Origin: Anaeramoeba flamelloides
Taxonomy: Eukaryota; Metamonada; Anaeramoebidae
Assembly: GCA_027625915.1 (NCBI GenBank)
Contig: JANTQA010000026.1
Span: 7,626,001 to 7,690,000 of the forward strand
Direction of reading: 5' to 3'
Length of the DNA: 64,000 bases
Both the position numbers and the translations under genes were made by a program. A model generated the notes under the pieces. That model saw only the letters and a program-made list of their open reading frames with translations, had not been told where the DNA came from and made no database searches. How positions within the stretch are numbered: the first letter of the stretch is position 1; each line of letters opens with the position of its first letter. This document shows positions 46,255-57,207 of this stretch, one piece after another.

Positions 46255-46874
46255 TAAATAAACTTTCCATTTAACTTTTTTTTGAAAACATTTTTTGCCA
46301 AAATAATTGAATTCATACTTGAAATTATATATATTATAAGATACATTATCTTGTTTTAACTCATTTACAAAAACAAATTCTAAATTATGGGAATTTTCTT
46401 TTCACAATAGAGACTAATTTGGTCTTTAAATGATTTTTTTATTTTTAAATGGTAAAATTAAATAAAAAGTTCAACTAAAAATATAAACTCTCTGGAAATA
46501 TTTTCTAATTTAATATATTAACTTATTCTTTGATTTCAAACTTTTTTCAACCCCAATTTTTCAAAAAAAAATAAAAAAGTGCACACTAATTCCAAAAAAT
46601 ATTTTCGATATTCAAAAGTTGAGAATGTTTTTATTCTAAAAAAATTTATCCCAGTGGTTAATTGAATTAAGTAATAAGCTATATTTCGAAAAATATTAAT
46701 CTGAAAAAAATAATGCTTAATTTTATTAAGGACATATATCACTTTTGGTAAAATATTTAAAATCAAATCTAAGACCTTATATAATTTCTTGATTTAAAAG
46801 CTATATTTAATGACTACTTAATGTATCCACTTTCATTTCTATATATCAAATTAATTATATCTTAACATAGCATA

Positions 46875-47071
46875 CAGTCAGTTTCACTTTTAAGGCACAA
46901 ACTTTCAACGAAATTTAAGGCACAATAAAAATCTCAAATTAAGGCACAAAATTCAAATTCTAGTAAAAATAAATTGTAAAAAAAAAATTTCGAAATTTTG
47001 TGCCTTAATTTGAGATTTTTTTGTGCCTTAAATTTCGTTGAAAGTTTGTGCCTTAAAAGTGAAACTGACTG
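46875..47071. mobile_element. CAGTCAG-family palindromic MITE, copy c
   Basis: 197 bp with intact CAGTCAG...CTGACTG ends, TA on both sides, near-perfect arms. It lies immediately before the inverted family A repeat. Confidence 0.9.
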
Positions 47072-47074
47072 TAC

Positions 47075-47395
47075 ACCGTTTTCCAGTCAAAGGTATCCAC
47101 TTAGAGAAAGTGAATTTCGTGTGTTTAAAGGATTTTAATGAATATTAGAACAAAATTTTATATTTTGGAAATTTGAAAATTGAAATCATTTTTTCTTATT
47201 TTGTTTTGATTTTTTTTGTCAATTTTGTTTAACACCTAATTCATTTGTAAGTTTTTTTTTATTGCAAGATTGATTGTCACTTGGTAAAAATTTGTTATTG
47301 TAATGTTATTGAAACCTAAAAAATGATTGTAAAATAATCTTTTTTGATTTCTATTGAAATTTTATTTGATCTTCAATAGGAGATCAACAAAACAA
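47075..47395 (-). repeat. Dispersed repeat family A, copy 3 (inverted)
   Basis: Reads as the reverse complement of 1-375: CGTTTTCCAGTCAAAGG here against CCTTTGACTGGAAAATGG there, GTGTGTTTAAAGG against CCTTTAAACACAC, and TTGATTGTCACTTGGTAAAA against TTTTACCAAGTGACTATTGA. It ends in a TTTGATCTTC-type block. Confidence 0.7.
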
Positions 47396-47763
47396 TATTT
47401 TTTTTCGCAGCAGTTTCCTAAGAATTTGACTTTTTCAATTTTTAAGAAAATCTATTGATAGATTAGGTTTATTTCATATTAATATAAACTATTCTTTGAC
47501 ACTTATTATTCTACTTTAATTTTTTTATTTGTTCTACAAAAGACAATTATAAAAAATAATTGATATTTGAAAAAAACGTTGGGCCACTTTGACTAAAACA
47601 AAGTTTATTTATTATTTTTTTAAAATTATTCAGTACATTCTCATGACCAATAACTAATTGATATTAATTAATAAAGTTTTGGAGAATTAAAAAACAATAA
47701 CAAACAATATTTTTAACAAATTATGGATTAGATTTTTTTCTCAGAGTGATTTTTAATTATACA

Positions 47764-47803
47764 TACTTACATACACACACACACACACACATATATATAT
47801 ATG
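47764..47803 (+). repeat. (CA)n-(TA)n compound microsatellite
   Basis: About nine CA units followed by about seven TA units, with a short imperfect lead-in TACTTACATA. Confidence 0.9.
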
Positions 47804-48242
47804 ATATTTTAAAATGTTTGGAATCTTAAAAAAACCGAATTTCCAACTAAAAATTTGATATTAGTGTTTGTTTTTATTTATATATTATCTTTATTATATA
47901 TATATATAAATTAAATATTAAGATTACAAAAAAATAATGTTAATATTCTATCAATATAAACAAAGAAAAAAAGAAAAGAAAAGAAAAGAAAAATTTCCAA
48001 TAATTATTTTTAAAAAAAAATAAAATTTATTGTAATAAATGTCCAATTTGTTTATAAAATAGACCATATTCAAAAAATAAAAATAAAAATAAATATTGCT
48101 AAGATAATTGTTGCATATTTTACAATTTGAAATAATTTTCTCTTGTCCGAAATCTTTTGTTCAATTTTCTTTTTCTTTCTGTTTTTTTTTTCGTTTATTT
48201 ATATTAATGTTTGAAAAGAAGTAATCATTTAATTAAAAAAGA

Positions 48243-51200
48243 TTATAAAAGTTCTGTGTTTGTTAATTTTGTTATTATTGATGTTTGAACCGCTCTAATA
48301 ATTACTTTAATCTATATAAACCCAAACAAAAAAAAATAATTAAAAATAATTAAAAAAAAAAAATAATAATAATAATAAACAAAAAATATGTATAAATCAA
48401 TGAAATTAAACTGAAAAAGCAAAAGCAAAAGCAAAAGCAAAAGTAAAAACAAAAATAATGTTACATTTTCAGTTTGTATAGCACACATAAAATGAATAAA
48501 TATTTGTCGGTTTTTATTTTTGGCCACCTGGTAGAATTTATTTTTGATAAACTCTTTCGCACAATCTAGATCGTTACCATCATGGTAATCATCAAAACAT
48601 TTTTTAAGATCATATTTTTTAATTTTTTCTTCGAACAAATCCATTTTATTAAATAAAATCACGCAGTTAGTATGACGAAAAAAGACCATATTTGAAATTT
48701 TTTTAAATAAATTCAATGATTCATGTAATCTGTTAATGCCTTCTTTTTCATACAGAGTTTGGTTATATTCGTTCATTGCTACCAAATATAATAAGATAGT
48801 ACATTCTTCGAATTGATGTAACCATTTTTTTCTTTCGTTTCTTTGTCCTCCTACATCAATGATACTTTTTGTTTTGTTTTATTTTATTGTTTGAAAATTT
48901 TATAGATTTTTTTTTTCAAATTTTAAATAAAAAGATTTTTGAGGTTATTATCATTGAAAACGAAAAATATATGGTTTTGAAGGGAAGAAAATAATAAATT
49001 AAAATCAAAAGTAAAATAGAAATATGATTGTTTATTAATTACTTCCAATTGTGTTCTTTAACTTTAAATTGGATTTGATTGATTCCCGTTGTTGGAATTC
49101 TACAACTTAAAATATCTTGATCTGTAGGGATATAATTTTCACTGGCGATTTCACTAGTTTTGTCGAAAAACCTTTTTATTTATTTTTATTTTATTGTTTT
49201 TTTTTTTTTTTTTTTAATAATTATTGTGTTAAATAGAGAAAAGAAAGGATTATAAATGAAATTAATTTTGTAATAGTTTCAAATAATAATAATAATAATA
49301 AAACTGTTAAAGGTTAATTAAATCAGATTATCTTAAAAAAAAATAAAATAAAATTTTCATAAAAAGATAAACAAAAATTCAGTATTTTCAACACAGTTAA
49401 ACAATTAAAAGAATCACAATAATACAATTTCATTCAAATTGGAAATAAATTTGATTTTTTGAAAAATATGAAAATCATTTTTTCATCTTTTAGTTTTATT
49501 TTTTGAATTTCATTTTTTGAATTTCATTTTTTGAATTACGTTAGATCTATAAAAAATTTTTTTTCAACGATTGACATGAGGTTAAATTTGAGCTTTTTTA
49601 AAAGAGACGAACTCAAATACAATTAGTTGATGATATCTAACCGTTTGATCGATCAATAATTGTTGGTGGAATTTAAACAAATTTACCAATAAATTTTTTT
49701 GCTATTTAGCCCATCTCCAAAATTTTTAACATACTGATAATTTATTAGTATTGCTAATTTTTTATTTTTTGTTTTGTGGGTATTGTAATTTATAAACCAT
49801 TGTTAGCATTCCAATTAATAAATAGTTCTAATTTGGTATTTCTTCTTTAGAATTGATTAAATAAGATTGTTTTTGAAAAGATTAAATTTTGGTGTTTTAA
49901 AATTTTTGAATTAGAGTCTATGCCAAGTACTATTTATATCATGCTTTCCTGAATCATGTATTTGAATTTAGAGATTTTTGAATCTAGTGAGAGAGCGAAT
50001 CTGGTCAATTCTCTTCAGAACCTGACCCAATCCTTAAGCTGAAGGTATTTTGTTCCAATTCTTATCAAAAGTTTTATACAATTGGTGGGAAAAGGTGTTT
50101 ATTCAATCACTAATTTTTTTTAAAAATGGATTTTAACTTGATATAAAATTATTTTTAGAACTTCATTTCGAGGAAAATGATTGTTTATATGAAAACCTTT
50201 TTGGTTTTTGGTTTATACAATTTTCAAGAAATTTTAAAATTTGTAATATTTATTTATATATTTATTGTGGGAAAGGAGTAATCAAAGAAAATTTACTAAA
50301 TATAAAAGAGAAGAAGAAAAATAATTAAAATATTAAAGTACAAAAATATTATATCATTTACATTACCAAATTAAAAATTATACACTGTCGTTAGGTTTTC
50401 CAGTATTTGATAGAATTGAGTAAAATCCTTGATTTTACTAAATTATTTCGAATTTTGGAAAACCGCTGTTAGCTTTTTTTTTTTTTTTAGAAAGAAAAAT
50501 AAAATTTCAAAAATTTTCTTTTAATTTCTCAAATTAAAAAAAAGAGCTGTTAGGTTTTTTTGAGATTTTCTATTTTATTTGGAAAATCAATAGATTTTCG
50601 TTAGGTTTTTTTTACTTTTCTGTTTATTTTGAAATTCAATAGATTTTCTTTAGTTTTTTTTTAACTTTAGAAATAAACCGAAAATTTATTAAAATTTTCT
50701 GTTTATTTCTAAAGTAAAAAAAACCTAGAGCACTTCACAAATAAAATAGAAAACCTCAAAAAACCCTAGAACACTTAACAAATGGAACAGAAAACCTCAA
50801 GAAAACCTAGGCACTCAACGACACTTGACGACATGCCCCCTGAATTTACAAGGAGGGGTAAAAACCCGATAGAAAGATTATCAGTAATAAATAAAGATTC
50901 CATAAACTGTGATTAATAAATTGGCATTTCGCTGTCGTTAGGTTTTTTTTTTTTTTGATTTAAAAGAATGGAGTAAAATCTTTGATTTTGCTCAATTCTT
51001 TTGAATTAAAAAAAACCTAGACACTACCTCCGAAGAGTAGTGAACTATGTACCAGAATTTATATATTTTTTTACTATTTTAGGAATTTTTTATTTTCAAT
51101 TTTTTCTTTATTTTTTCTTTATTACCTTAAATTTTCTAACCATAAGAACTTTGATAAAGAATTCTCGACAAGAATAATAAATTTTGTAATTTTGATTCGT

Positions 51201-53193
51201 CAGATTCAAGAGTTTTTGAGTATTTTTCCTAAGGATAACATTTTTAAAATTTGTAATATTTTGTCTTTCTTTAAAAGGATTTCTTTTAAACCATTTCTAC
51301 TGTTTAAGGTGTTGTATTTAACTCCTTGCAGAGCATAAAATATGAATAGCCCTCCACAAATAGGCTATATCAAAAAAAAAAAAAAAAAAAAATCTAATAA
51401 TTCGTAGCAAAGTGTTAGGGTTTTTAAATTTGTTCAAATGAGAAATTTTTTGAAAATTACTTTTTTCCAGATCCTCTTTTTTATTTTTGATCTTTAAAGA
51501 AAAATTCTCAAAAGTTCAAAATTTTTTTCCTTCTGTTGTCTAACTTAATAAAATTAGTTCGTTTTACCAACACCTAAAACCTTTCTAAAATCCAATAAAT
51601 ATTAAATTTCAATTTAAAACCTATCCGTTAACATTCAAACCACTACCGGTTTTGTAAAAAAGTGTGTAGACAACGTTTTATAAGTGGATCTTCAACTGTG
51701 CAATTCACTTGTTTTAATCTATTTGAGTAAACACTTGATAAAAGCTTGAGTACTTTCCTTTTAAAGCCAATGCAAGAAAAAATTAATGTAAAAACAAAAA
51801 CACAAGCACAGCTTTTGGAAATAAAAAACGTTCTTGATCAAAAAGCAATGTTCTATTCGAAGAGCTAAAAGCAATTTATGTGGCTTAGTTAATGAGAGTC
51901 TTTGAACATTACATAAAAAATAAAAGAAATTGCAATTTCAAAAATTGTAAAAATGCATGTGCAAATTAATAACACAAACAAAAGTAAAAACCAAGCCACT
52001 TCTGAACGATACTTGTGACTATTTTTGGGATTCTCAAAAATAATTTCACCAAAGGTCTCACTCATGTTCAGGGTTTCGTTGTGTTGAGCCAAATTTCTAT
52101 TCTTTGTTAATTTTAATTTTTGATCCTTTGCACCAAAGTATTAAAAAAAAAATTGTTTTTGCTGTAATAACCCAACCAATAAATGAAAAATTTTGAGTTT
52201 AATTTCAAAGTATTAGCCTTTTATCATAACAACTAGGATATAACAAAAACTTTAATAGCCCCAGAAACCAATTAAAAACATAAATTCTCAAATTGTCTTG
52301 GTTTAAAATTATTGAGCTTTGTTAAAATTTAATTTTTTGTTAGAATAGAATGCCGAGGTGCCAAAGAAAGGAAATTAAAAAAAGAAGGAATTTGATTGTG
52401 TGTTTCTTTGTCAATCGAGGAAATGAACTTCGGACATTGAAAAACAGTTTAGACACAAAATGAGAGAGAGAGAGACAGAGAAAAAAGATAAAAAGTGTAA
52501 AGCATACCAACTTGCAGAATCTGGTATTTGAAAATCATAACGTTCATCAAAAGCCTTTTTAATTGATTTGTCTTTCCAAACCGATTCAATACAATCAGCC
52601 AATTCCTCTGTGATGAACATGTCTTCGTTTTGGAATTCATTTAATCTTATAAATTTTTCTACATTTAACTAAGAAAGGATTGTTTGTTTTTATTTTTAAA
52701 ATAGATTTGAAAGACGAAGAGTTTTTTTGTTTCATTTTGCCAACAAAAAAATCGGAAAAAGTTAACGAACAAAATTCAAAGAAAAAGAACGTTTTCGTGA
52801 TTAAGGATCGAGTAAAATATTTTTCCAAAATTTGTAAAGTTCAAAAATTAGTCATAGACTGAAAAAAAGATTAAAAACCTTTGTTTTTTTTTTGAGTTTA
52901 ATCTCTAAAGTATCCGCAACTTCAATCAACAAGCCTGTGTTTGCCCGAAGTTGCGATCGAATTGCATTTCGATAATGATTTTGGGTCTCTTCATCAAAGC
53001 CATCATAATACAGGATTTGCATTTGTTTGACAAAGGTTGACTTTCCTGACTCGCCGGTGCCCAAGAGCAGGAAGGAGATTTCTTTTTCTTTTTCTTTGCG
53101 ATCTTTTTTGATTTCTTTATTGATGGTGCGATCTTTTTTTCTTTTTTCTTTTTCTGTTTTTGTCTTTCGAGAGCCATTCTTCACAAAGAACAC
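48243..53193 (-). CDS. Heterotrimeric G-protein alpha subunit
   Basis: Exons on the minus strand: 53193 (5' limit unsure)-52879, 52668-52508, 49171-49043, 48864-48465, 48311-48243. Phases agree throughout and give at least 357 residues. G1: LLLGTGESGKSTFVKQMQ. Helical domain: TEELADCIESVWKD and FDERYDFQIPDSA. Switch I: YIPTDQDILSCRIPTTGI with the catalytic Arg and the Mg-binding Thr. Switch II: DVGGQRNERKKW with the catalytic Gln. G4: ILFNKMDLF. G5: MCAIQTEN in place of TCATDT. The C-terminus is KLTNTELL, with no Cys at -4, so the pertussis-toxin site is absent. The subunit binds G-beta-gamma and 7TM receptors at the plasma membrane. The first exon's frame has no ATG: it runs VFFVKNGSRK and then a Lys/Glu-rich stretch into the P-loop, so the usual MGxC lipid-modified start must be on an unseen upstream exon, or the start region is altered. 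Intron 3 is 3.3 kb. Confidence 0.9.
48415..48450 (+). repeat. AAAAGC hexamer tandem repeat
   Basis: About five units of AAAAGC decaying into AAAAGT/AAAAAC, directly inside the last intron of the G-alpha gene next to its donor. Confidence 0.85.
49560..49915 (+). repeat. Dispersed repeat family F, copy 3
   Basis: Matches 40030-40375 (GACGAACTCAAATACAATTAG, TTTGATCGATCAATAATTG, ATTGTAATTTATAAACC, AATTTTGGTGTTTTAAAA). It follows a three-unit tandem of TTTTTTGAATTTCA at 49497-49540. Lies in G-alpha intron 3. Confidence 0.6.
50385..51025. repeat. Tandem hairpin cluster 3 (CGTTAGGTTTTT family)
   Basis: Begins TCGTTAGGTTTTCCAG with a GAGTAAAATC...GATTTTAC hairpin ending GGAAAACCGCTGTTAG. Then come TTAGAAAGAAAAATAAAA-type and GTTAGGTTTTTTTTAC-type hairpins, CCTCAAGAAAACCTAGG and ACTCAACGACACTTGACG connectors, about 90 bp of other sequence, and a final TCGTTAGGTTTTTTTT...AAAAAAAACCTAG hairpin. 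Lies in G-alpha intron 3. Confidence 0.75.
51889..52065 (-). CDS. Possible 58-residue membrane protein nested in G-alpha intron
   Basis: From the ATG at 52065 the frame reads MSETFGEIIFENPKNSHKYR, then SEVAWFLLLFVLLICTCIF (a strong transmembrane segment) and more hydrophobic sequence to a TAA. The codons use more G and C than the surrounding intron (GAG, CTG, GTG, TGC). The frame is open further upstream to an AG near 52126 (DQKLKLTKNRNLAQHNETLN), so it may be an exon of a larger gene whose other exons I did not find. Not recognised. It could be chance. Confidence 0.25.
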   Translation of the reverse strand: MSETFGEIIFENPKNSHKYRSEVAWFLLLFVLLICTCIFTIFEIAISFIFYVMFKDSH

Positions 53194-54160
53194 AGAAGCG
53201 AGGTTAATTTTTACATTGCAATTTTTGTTAGTAGTTTGGGTTTTGTGTTTTGTGTTGGTTTGTTGAGTTGGTATTAATTAATTGGAAATTTTGTTTGTTG
53301 TTTGGAAAAAGAAAAGATTTGAAAAGGTTTTTGTTTTTTTTTTAGTTTTGTTAATTTTTATTTTTCATTTTGAATGAAAAAGAAGCGAAAAGTTACAAAA
53401 ATTAAGTTTCCCTATTGTTGTGCCAGAAAATATGAACAAATTATTTTTTCATTTAAAAAATTTAAGAAATTTTGTTTAGAATTAAATCAAAGGTGAAGAG
53501 GAGACTAAAAAATTATTTGTTGAGAGAATTTACCATAAATTGAAAAGAAAAGAAAATTGGATCAAAAATTTGAAAATATAATTTTCGAAAGGAAAAAATG
53601 AAAAAATAAAAAATTCCCCAATTATTTGAAATAATAGTTTTAGAATTTTGGAGACAAATAGTGCCGAGAAGATTTCTAAAATCAATAACAACAAGAGAAG
53701 TTTTACGATTTAAATCTTGGTAAAGAAAGTTTTTACCAATTTAACCTTTTGTTTTTTATTTGACAAAAATTTACCAAATGAAAACTAATCTTTGGTTTGT
53801 TAAAAAAAAAATCAAATCGAATTAACGGATGCGGTTTTTTTAGAGAGAATTAGAGAGATCTAGTATATTTGTATTGATTAGTAGACAAGCAATTATGAGA
53901 AAGGATTCAAAATAGGTTTTACAATTAATTATTACTTTTTGTCAAGGTTTGCAAATTTCATAATAGCAGAATAGCTAAGTTTATTTTAAGGGACTAATCT
54001 CTTTTATTTTTTTTCTGACCGAGTTTTTAATAAGGATTCCTTTTCTAGAAATAAGTTTAATATTGAAAATAAATAGAGTATTTCAAATCTAAGTAATTGG
54101 CAAAAAATTTTCTCAATTTCTATTAAATTTAGGTAAAAAAATTTAATGGAGACTTTTTTT

Positions 54161-54233
54161 TTACGGTTTACAATCCCTGAAATTTGAAAAAAGATTATCT
54201 TTTCCAAAATTTCAGGGATTATAATCCTTAAGG
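54161..54233. mobile_element. Miniature hairpin relative of the 42721 foldback
   Basis: GGTTTACAATCCCTGAAATT and AATTTCAGGGATTATAATCC form a short hairpin around AAGATTATCTTTTCC. The outer ends match the termini of the 42721-43484 element, which suggests a derivative that has lost its interior. Confidence 0.65.
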
Positions 54234-54487
54234 GTTTTAAATTTTTTCTCAAAAATGATTGGTAACTTCGAACAAAATATATTTGTGTTGTTAGACAAAA
54301 AAAGACTATTACTTTTAGTCAGATTGTAATTGTTTATTTGTTATGTTGAAGAATATATGTGCTCACTTTTTTGAAAAGTTGTAGGATACCTAACCTAACA
54401 GTCATATTTTTTTTTCTCTAAATTTTTGAGATATCCTAATTTAAAAAATCCCATAAAAGATTTGTAATTGTTACTATTAGGAAAATT

Positions 54488-54785
54488 ATTGTCAAATTGC
54501 AAATATTTTCAACAAAATCCTTTTTATATAAATAACCAAATTTTTTATGAACTCAGTCATAAAATTACCCAAAGTTGATTAAAGTGGGGTGTCTATAGGA
54601 TACTTAAATAATTGTTTGATAACCAAAATAGAATCAACTTTTTTTGAAAAACAATCGAGTTTCTATAACGTTTTTCTAGAGTTTGGAAAATGATAATTTT
54701 TATTCTTTTTTTTTGTTATTGATTGAATACTATTTTGAGCTATTATAAATTAATTAATCATCATTCTAATAAATATCAAGTTATA
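54488..54785 (+). mobile_element. CCGGACA-family MITE, partial copy
   Basis: Matches the interior of 63422-63882 (AATTGTTTGATAACC, TTTGAAAAACAATC.AGTTT, AGAGTTTGGAAAATGATAAT, ATCATCATTCTAATAA) but recognisable ends are missing. Fragmentary. Confidence 0.6.
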
Positions 54786-55363
54786 TTTTTTAGAGTATGA
54801 ACTTTAAATAAAAGAAATAATTATCCAATAACAAAACAATTTCCACTTTTTAACAATTTATAATCGTGTCTACGATTATTTGAGAGCCCGGGATTTTTTT
54901 TAATTTGATACTTTTTTTTTAATGCTAATTATTAGAAATTTCACCTTTTTACATAATTATCTCTTTTTAGTGGTTCATTTATATATTAATAACAATGAAA
55001 AACAATTTGCGAATTCCAATTGAAAATTTTCTGATTAATAACTGGATTAGTAACCAGGTAGCCTGGTAAAAAAATTGGTAATTGTTGATGAAAAAGTACA
55101 TTACAAAACAAAAAACTGAAATATCACTTTTATACCTGTTAAAAAATCTTTATTTTGATCTTTTTGAGTATTTTTAAGTGATCACGTATAAATATCAATA
55201 CTTTTTTTTGCTAATATCAATTTAATAATTAATTTTATAAAAAGTTGTGTTCATAAACTATTTTTTTCAAATAACAATAAACCACCCCCCCCCAAAAAAA
55301 AAAAAAAAAAAATTATTTTTACCAAAAATGACCTAATATAAAATTAAATTCAATTTTTAAATA

Positions 55364-56268
55364 CAGTCAGTTGAATTTTCAAGACATAAACTTTTAACAA
55401 ATTTAAAACATAAAAAAATTCAAATTAAGGCACATTTTTTGGATTTTTTTTTACACAAATTCTTTTACTAAACTATTTTTCAAACAAAAGGGTACACATC
55501 TCAAATCATCAATACCACCGAATTTGATTGTTAATAAGATAATTGCTTATTGGTGATTTTCATTTTAATTATTAATTTTTTCATTTTTTTTTTTTTTATT
55601 TTTGGATATTAAACAGTTGGAAAATCAAAAAAACAAGATAAGAAGAAACTAACTTGAAAATAATCTACAAGTGTATAATCGAAAACAGGTTAAGTTTGAT
55701 ATCGAATGAGCTAGATGTAGGAATTAAGAAAGATCATTATTGGATTGCTGTATGGAACAAAGAAAAGAGAAATAATGAAAAAAATATTACAACAAAAGAC
55801 TAGATGAATTGCAGCTTTATCTTGGAAATGAGACTTTGAAGAAGAAAAGTTTGACTTGTAAAGAATTATCAATAAAATGTTGAGAACTTTTTCTAAATTC
55901 ACCTTGTTCAAAAGTTTTTATTAATTTTATATTTTTTTCATTAGAATTTCCAAAACGAGATTTCTCATTTCAAATAAAAGGGCACATCAATATTTAAAAT
56001 ATTGAATTTTAATTTTTATAGTTTTGTTAGAATGGGTTTTAAAGATTTCGTTGAGTGTTTTTTTTTTTTTTTTTTATGTTTTATTGTGTTTCTTAGATTT
56101 TAGAATGATACTACAATTAATTTGATTTAATTATAAATAATTCTTGAAATTTTTTATGCCCTTTTATTTGAAAAAGAGTTTATAATTTAAATTTTGTTCT
56201 TAATTGGAGAATTTTTTTGTATCTTAAATTTCCATTGAAAGTTTCTGTGTTAAAAATGGAACTGACTG
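55364..56268. mobile_element. CAGTCAG-family MITE split by a nested insertion
   Basis: TA-flanked ends CAGTCAGTTGAATTTTCAAG and AAAATGGAACTGACTG are 905 bp apart. Removing the inner element at about 55475-56176 leaves about 203 bp, the normal size for the family. Diverged from the recent copies. Confidence 0.7.
55475..56176. mobile_element. Nested ~700-bp element with TTTTTCAAA ends
   Basis: Ends TTTTTCAAACAAAAGGGTACA and TATGCCCTTTTATTTGAAAAA are inverted repeats of about 20 bases; another ATTTCAAATAAAAGGGCACA lies near 55970. The plus strand at about 55690-55880 holds coding-like scraps (SNELDVGIKKDHYWIAVWN; LYLGNETLKKKSLTCKELS), perhaps the decayed start of a transposase. Class undetermined. 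Confidence 0.5.
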
Positions 56269-56360
56269 TAAAAAAATATCTAACTCTGGTTGAATGATAT
56301 TAATAAATTTACAAAAGGTACCTTCGAGAAAGTAAATCATTTCAATACTAAAAAAATATA

Positions 56361-56552
56361 CATTCAGTTCCACTTTTACTGTACGAACTATCAAAAATCA
56401 AACACAAAAAAAATCTCAAATTACAGCAGTAAATTTAGAATTTTTTTTTTACAATTTATTCTATGAGAATATGAAAAAATATAAATTAATTTGAGATTTT
56501 TTTTATCCATAATTTTCATTGAAAGTTTGTGTCTGAAAAGTGGAACTAGTTG
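56361..56552. mobile_element. CAGTCAG-family MITE, diverged copy
   Basis: 192 bp, ends CATTCAGTTCCACTTTTAC and AAAAGTGGAACTAGTTG, TA on both sides. Several differences from the consensus, including a partly lost AAGGCAC repeat. Confidence 0.65.
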
Positions 56553-57207
56553 TAAACAAAAATGTACTCAAAATTAGAAAATCACCCTTTTTTTGTTATT
56601 TCAAGATTTTTGATACAAAATGCAACTTTGATTAAACAATTACATTAAAAAAATTGATACTCTTTCGAAAAAAAAAATATTAAAATATAATTGTAAACCT
56701 GAATCCTTTTTCATGGAATACCAATTCAAATAATAAATAAAAAATATTTATTTCAATTTCCCAACAAGTCTTTCATTCCAATTAGTAGAAAAAAATAAAA
56801 AAAACTTCAAAAACCAATTAATAACATGGATCTTTCTAATAGTAATTTTTCTCGTTCTTATTGAGCTTTTGAGATCAAATTACATCTGTTTAAATCTGAA
56901 TTTTCCATTATTTTTTCTCTTCACTTCCAATTCCCGATAAGATCAAGGTAGCAGATTGTACCGATTTTTAAAAGGTGGCTTTCTTTTGTCTTATCTCTTT
57001 TTTTTTTGAAGGACAAGACCATTATTTTGCTTGATAAAAAGAAAAAATAAAGATTTATTTTTTTTATATTTTTATTTGATATTTTTTTAAGAAGGATATT
57101 AAAGTTTCTCAATCTTGGTTTTTGTTATTAATCCTTTTGATAAGTATTTATTCAACTCAATAGAATAAATATAAATAATAAAGAATTGAAGAAGAAAGAA
57201 AATCAAA

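Larger units (their letters stand above)
42348..48242. other. Six-kb intergenic transposon graveyard
   Basis: Between the RasGAP start and the G-alpha 3' end no coding exon was recognised. It holds a foldback element split by a palindromic MITE, three further MITE copies, a 1.3-kb family J repeat, a family A copy, and CA/TA microsatellites near 47764-47803 and 47890-47912. Confidence 0.5.
53194..57207. other. Intergenic region between G-alpha and Rab6-like genes
   Basis: An upstream G-alpha exon may lie here but was not found. Contains a miniature foldback (54161-54233), a partial CCGGACA-family element, and a cluster of CAGTCAG-family elements, one with a nested insertion. Confidence 0.45.

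Noticed and set aside
48415-48450. CRISPR-like or regulatory array of AAAAGC units
   Set aside because: It is a short intronic microsatellite without spacers.
54004-54252. 82-codon minus-strand frame
   Set aside because: It runs through the miniature foldback and AT-rich sequence and has no domain signature.
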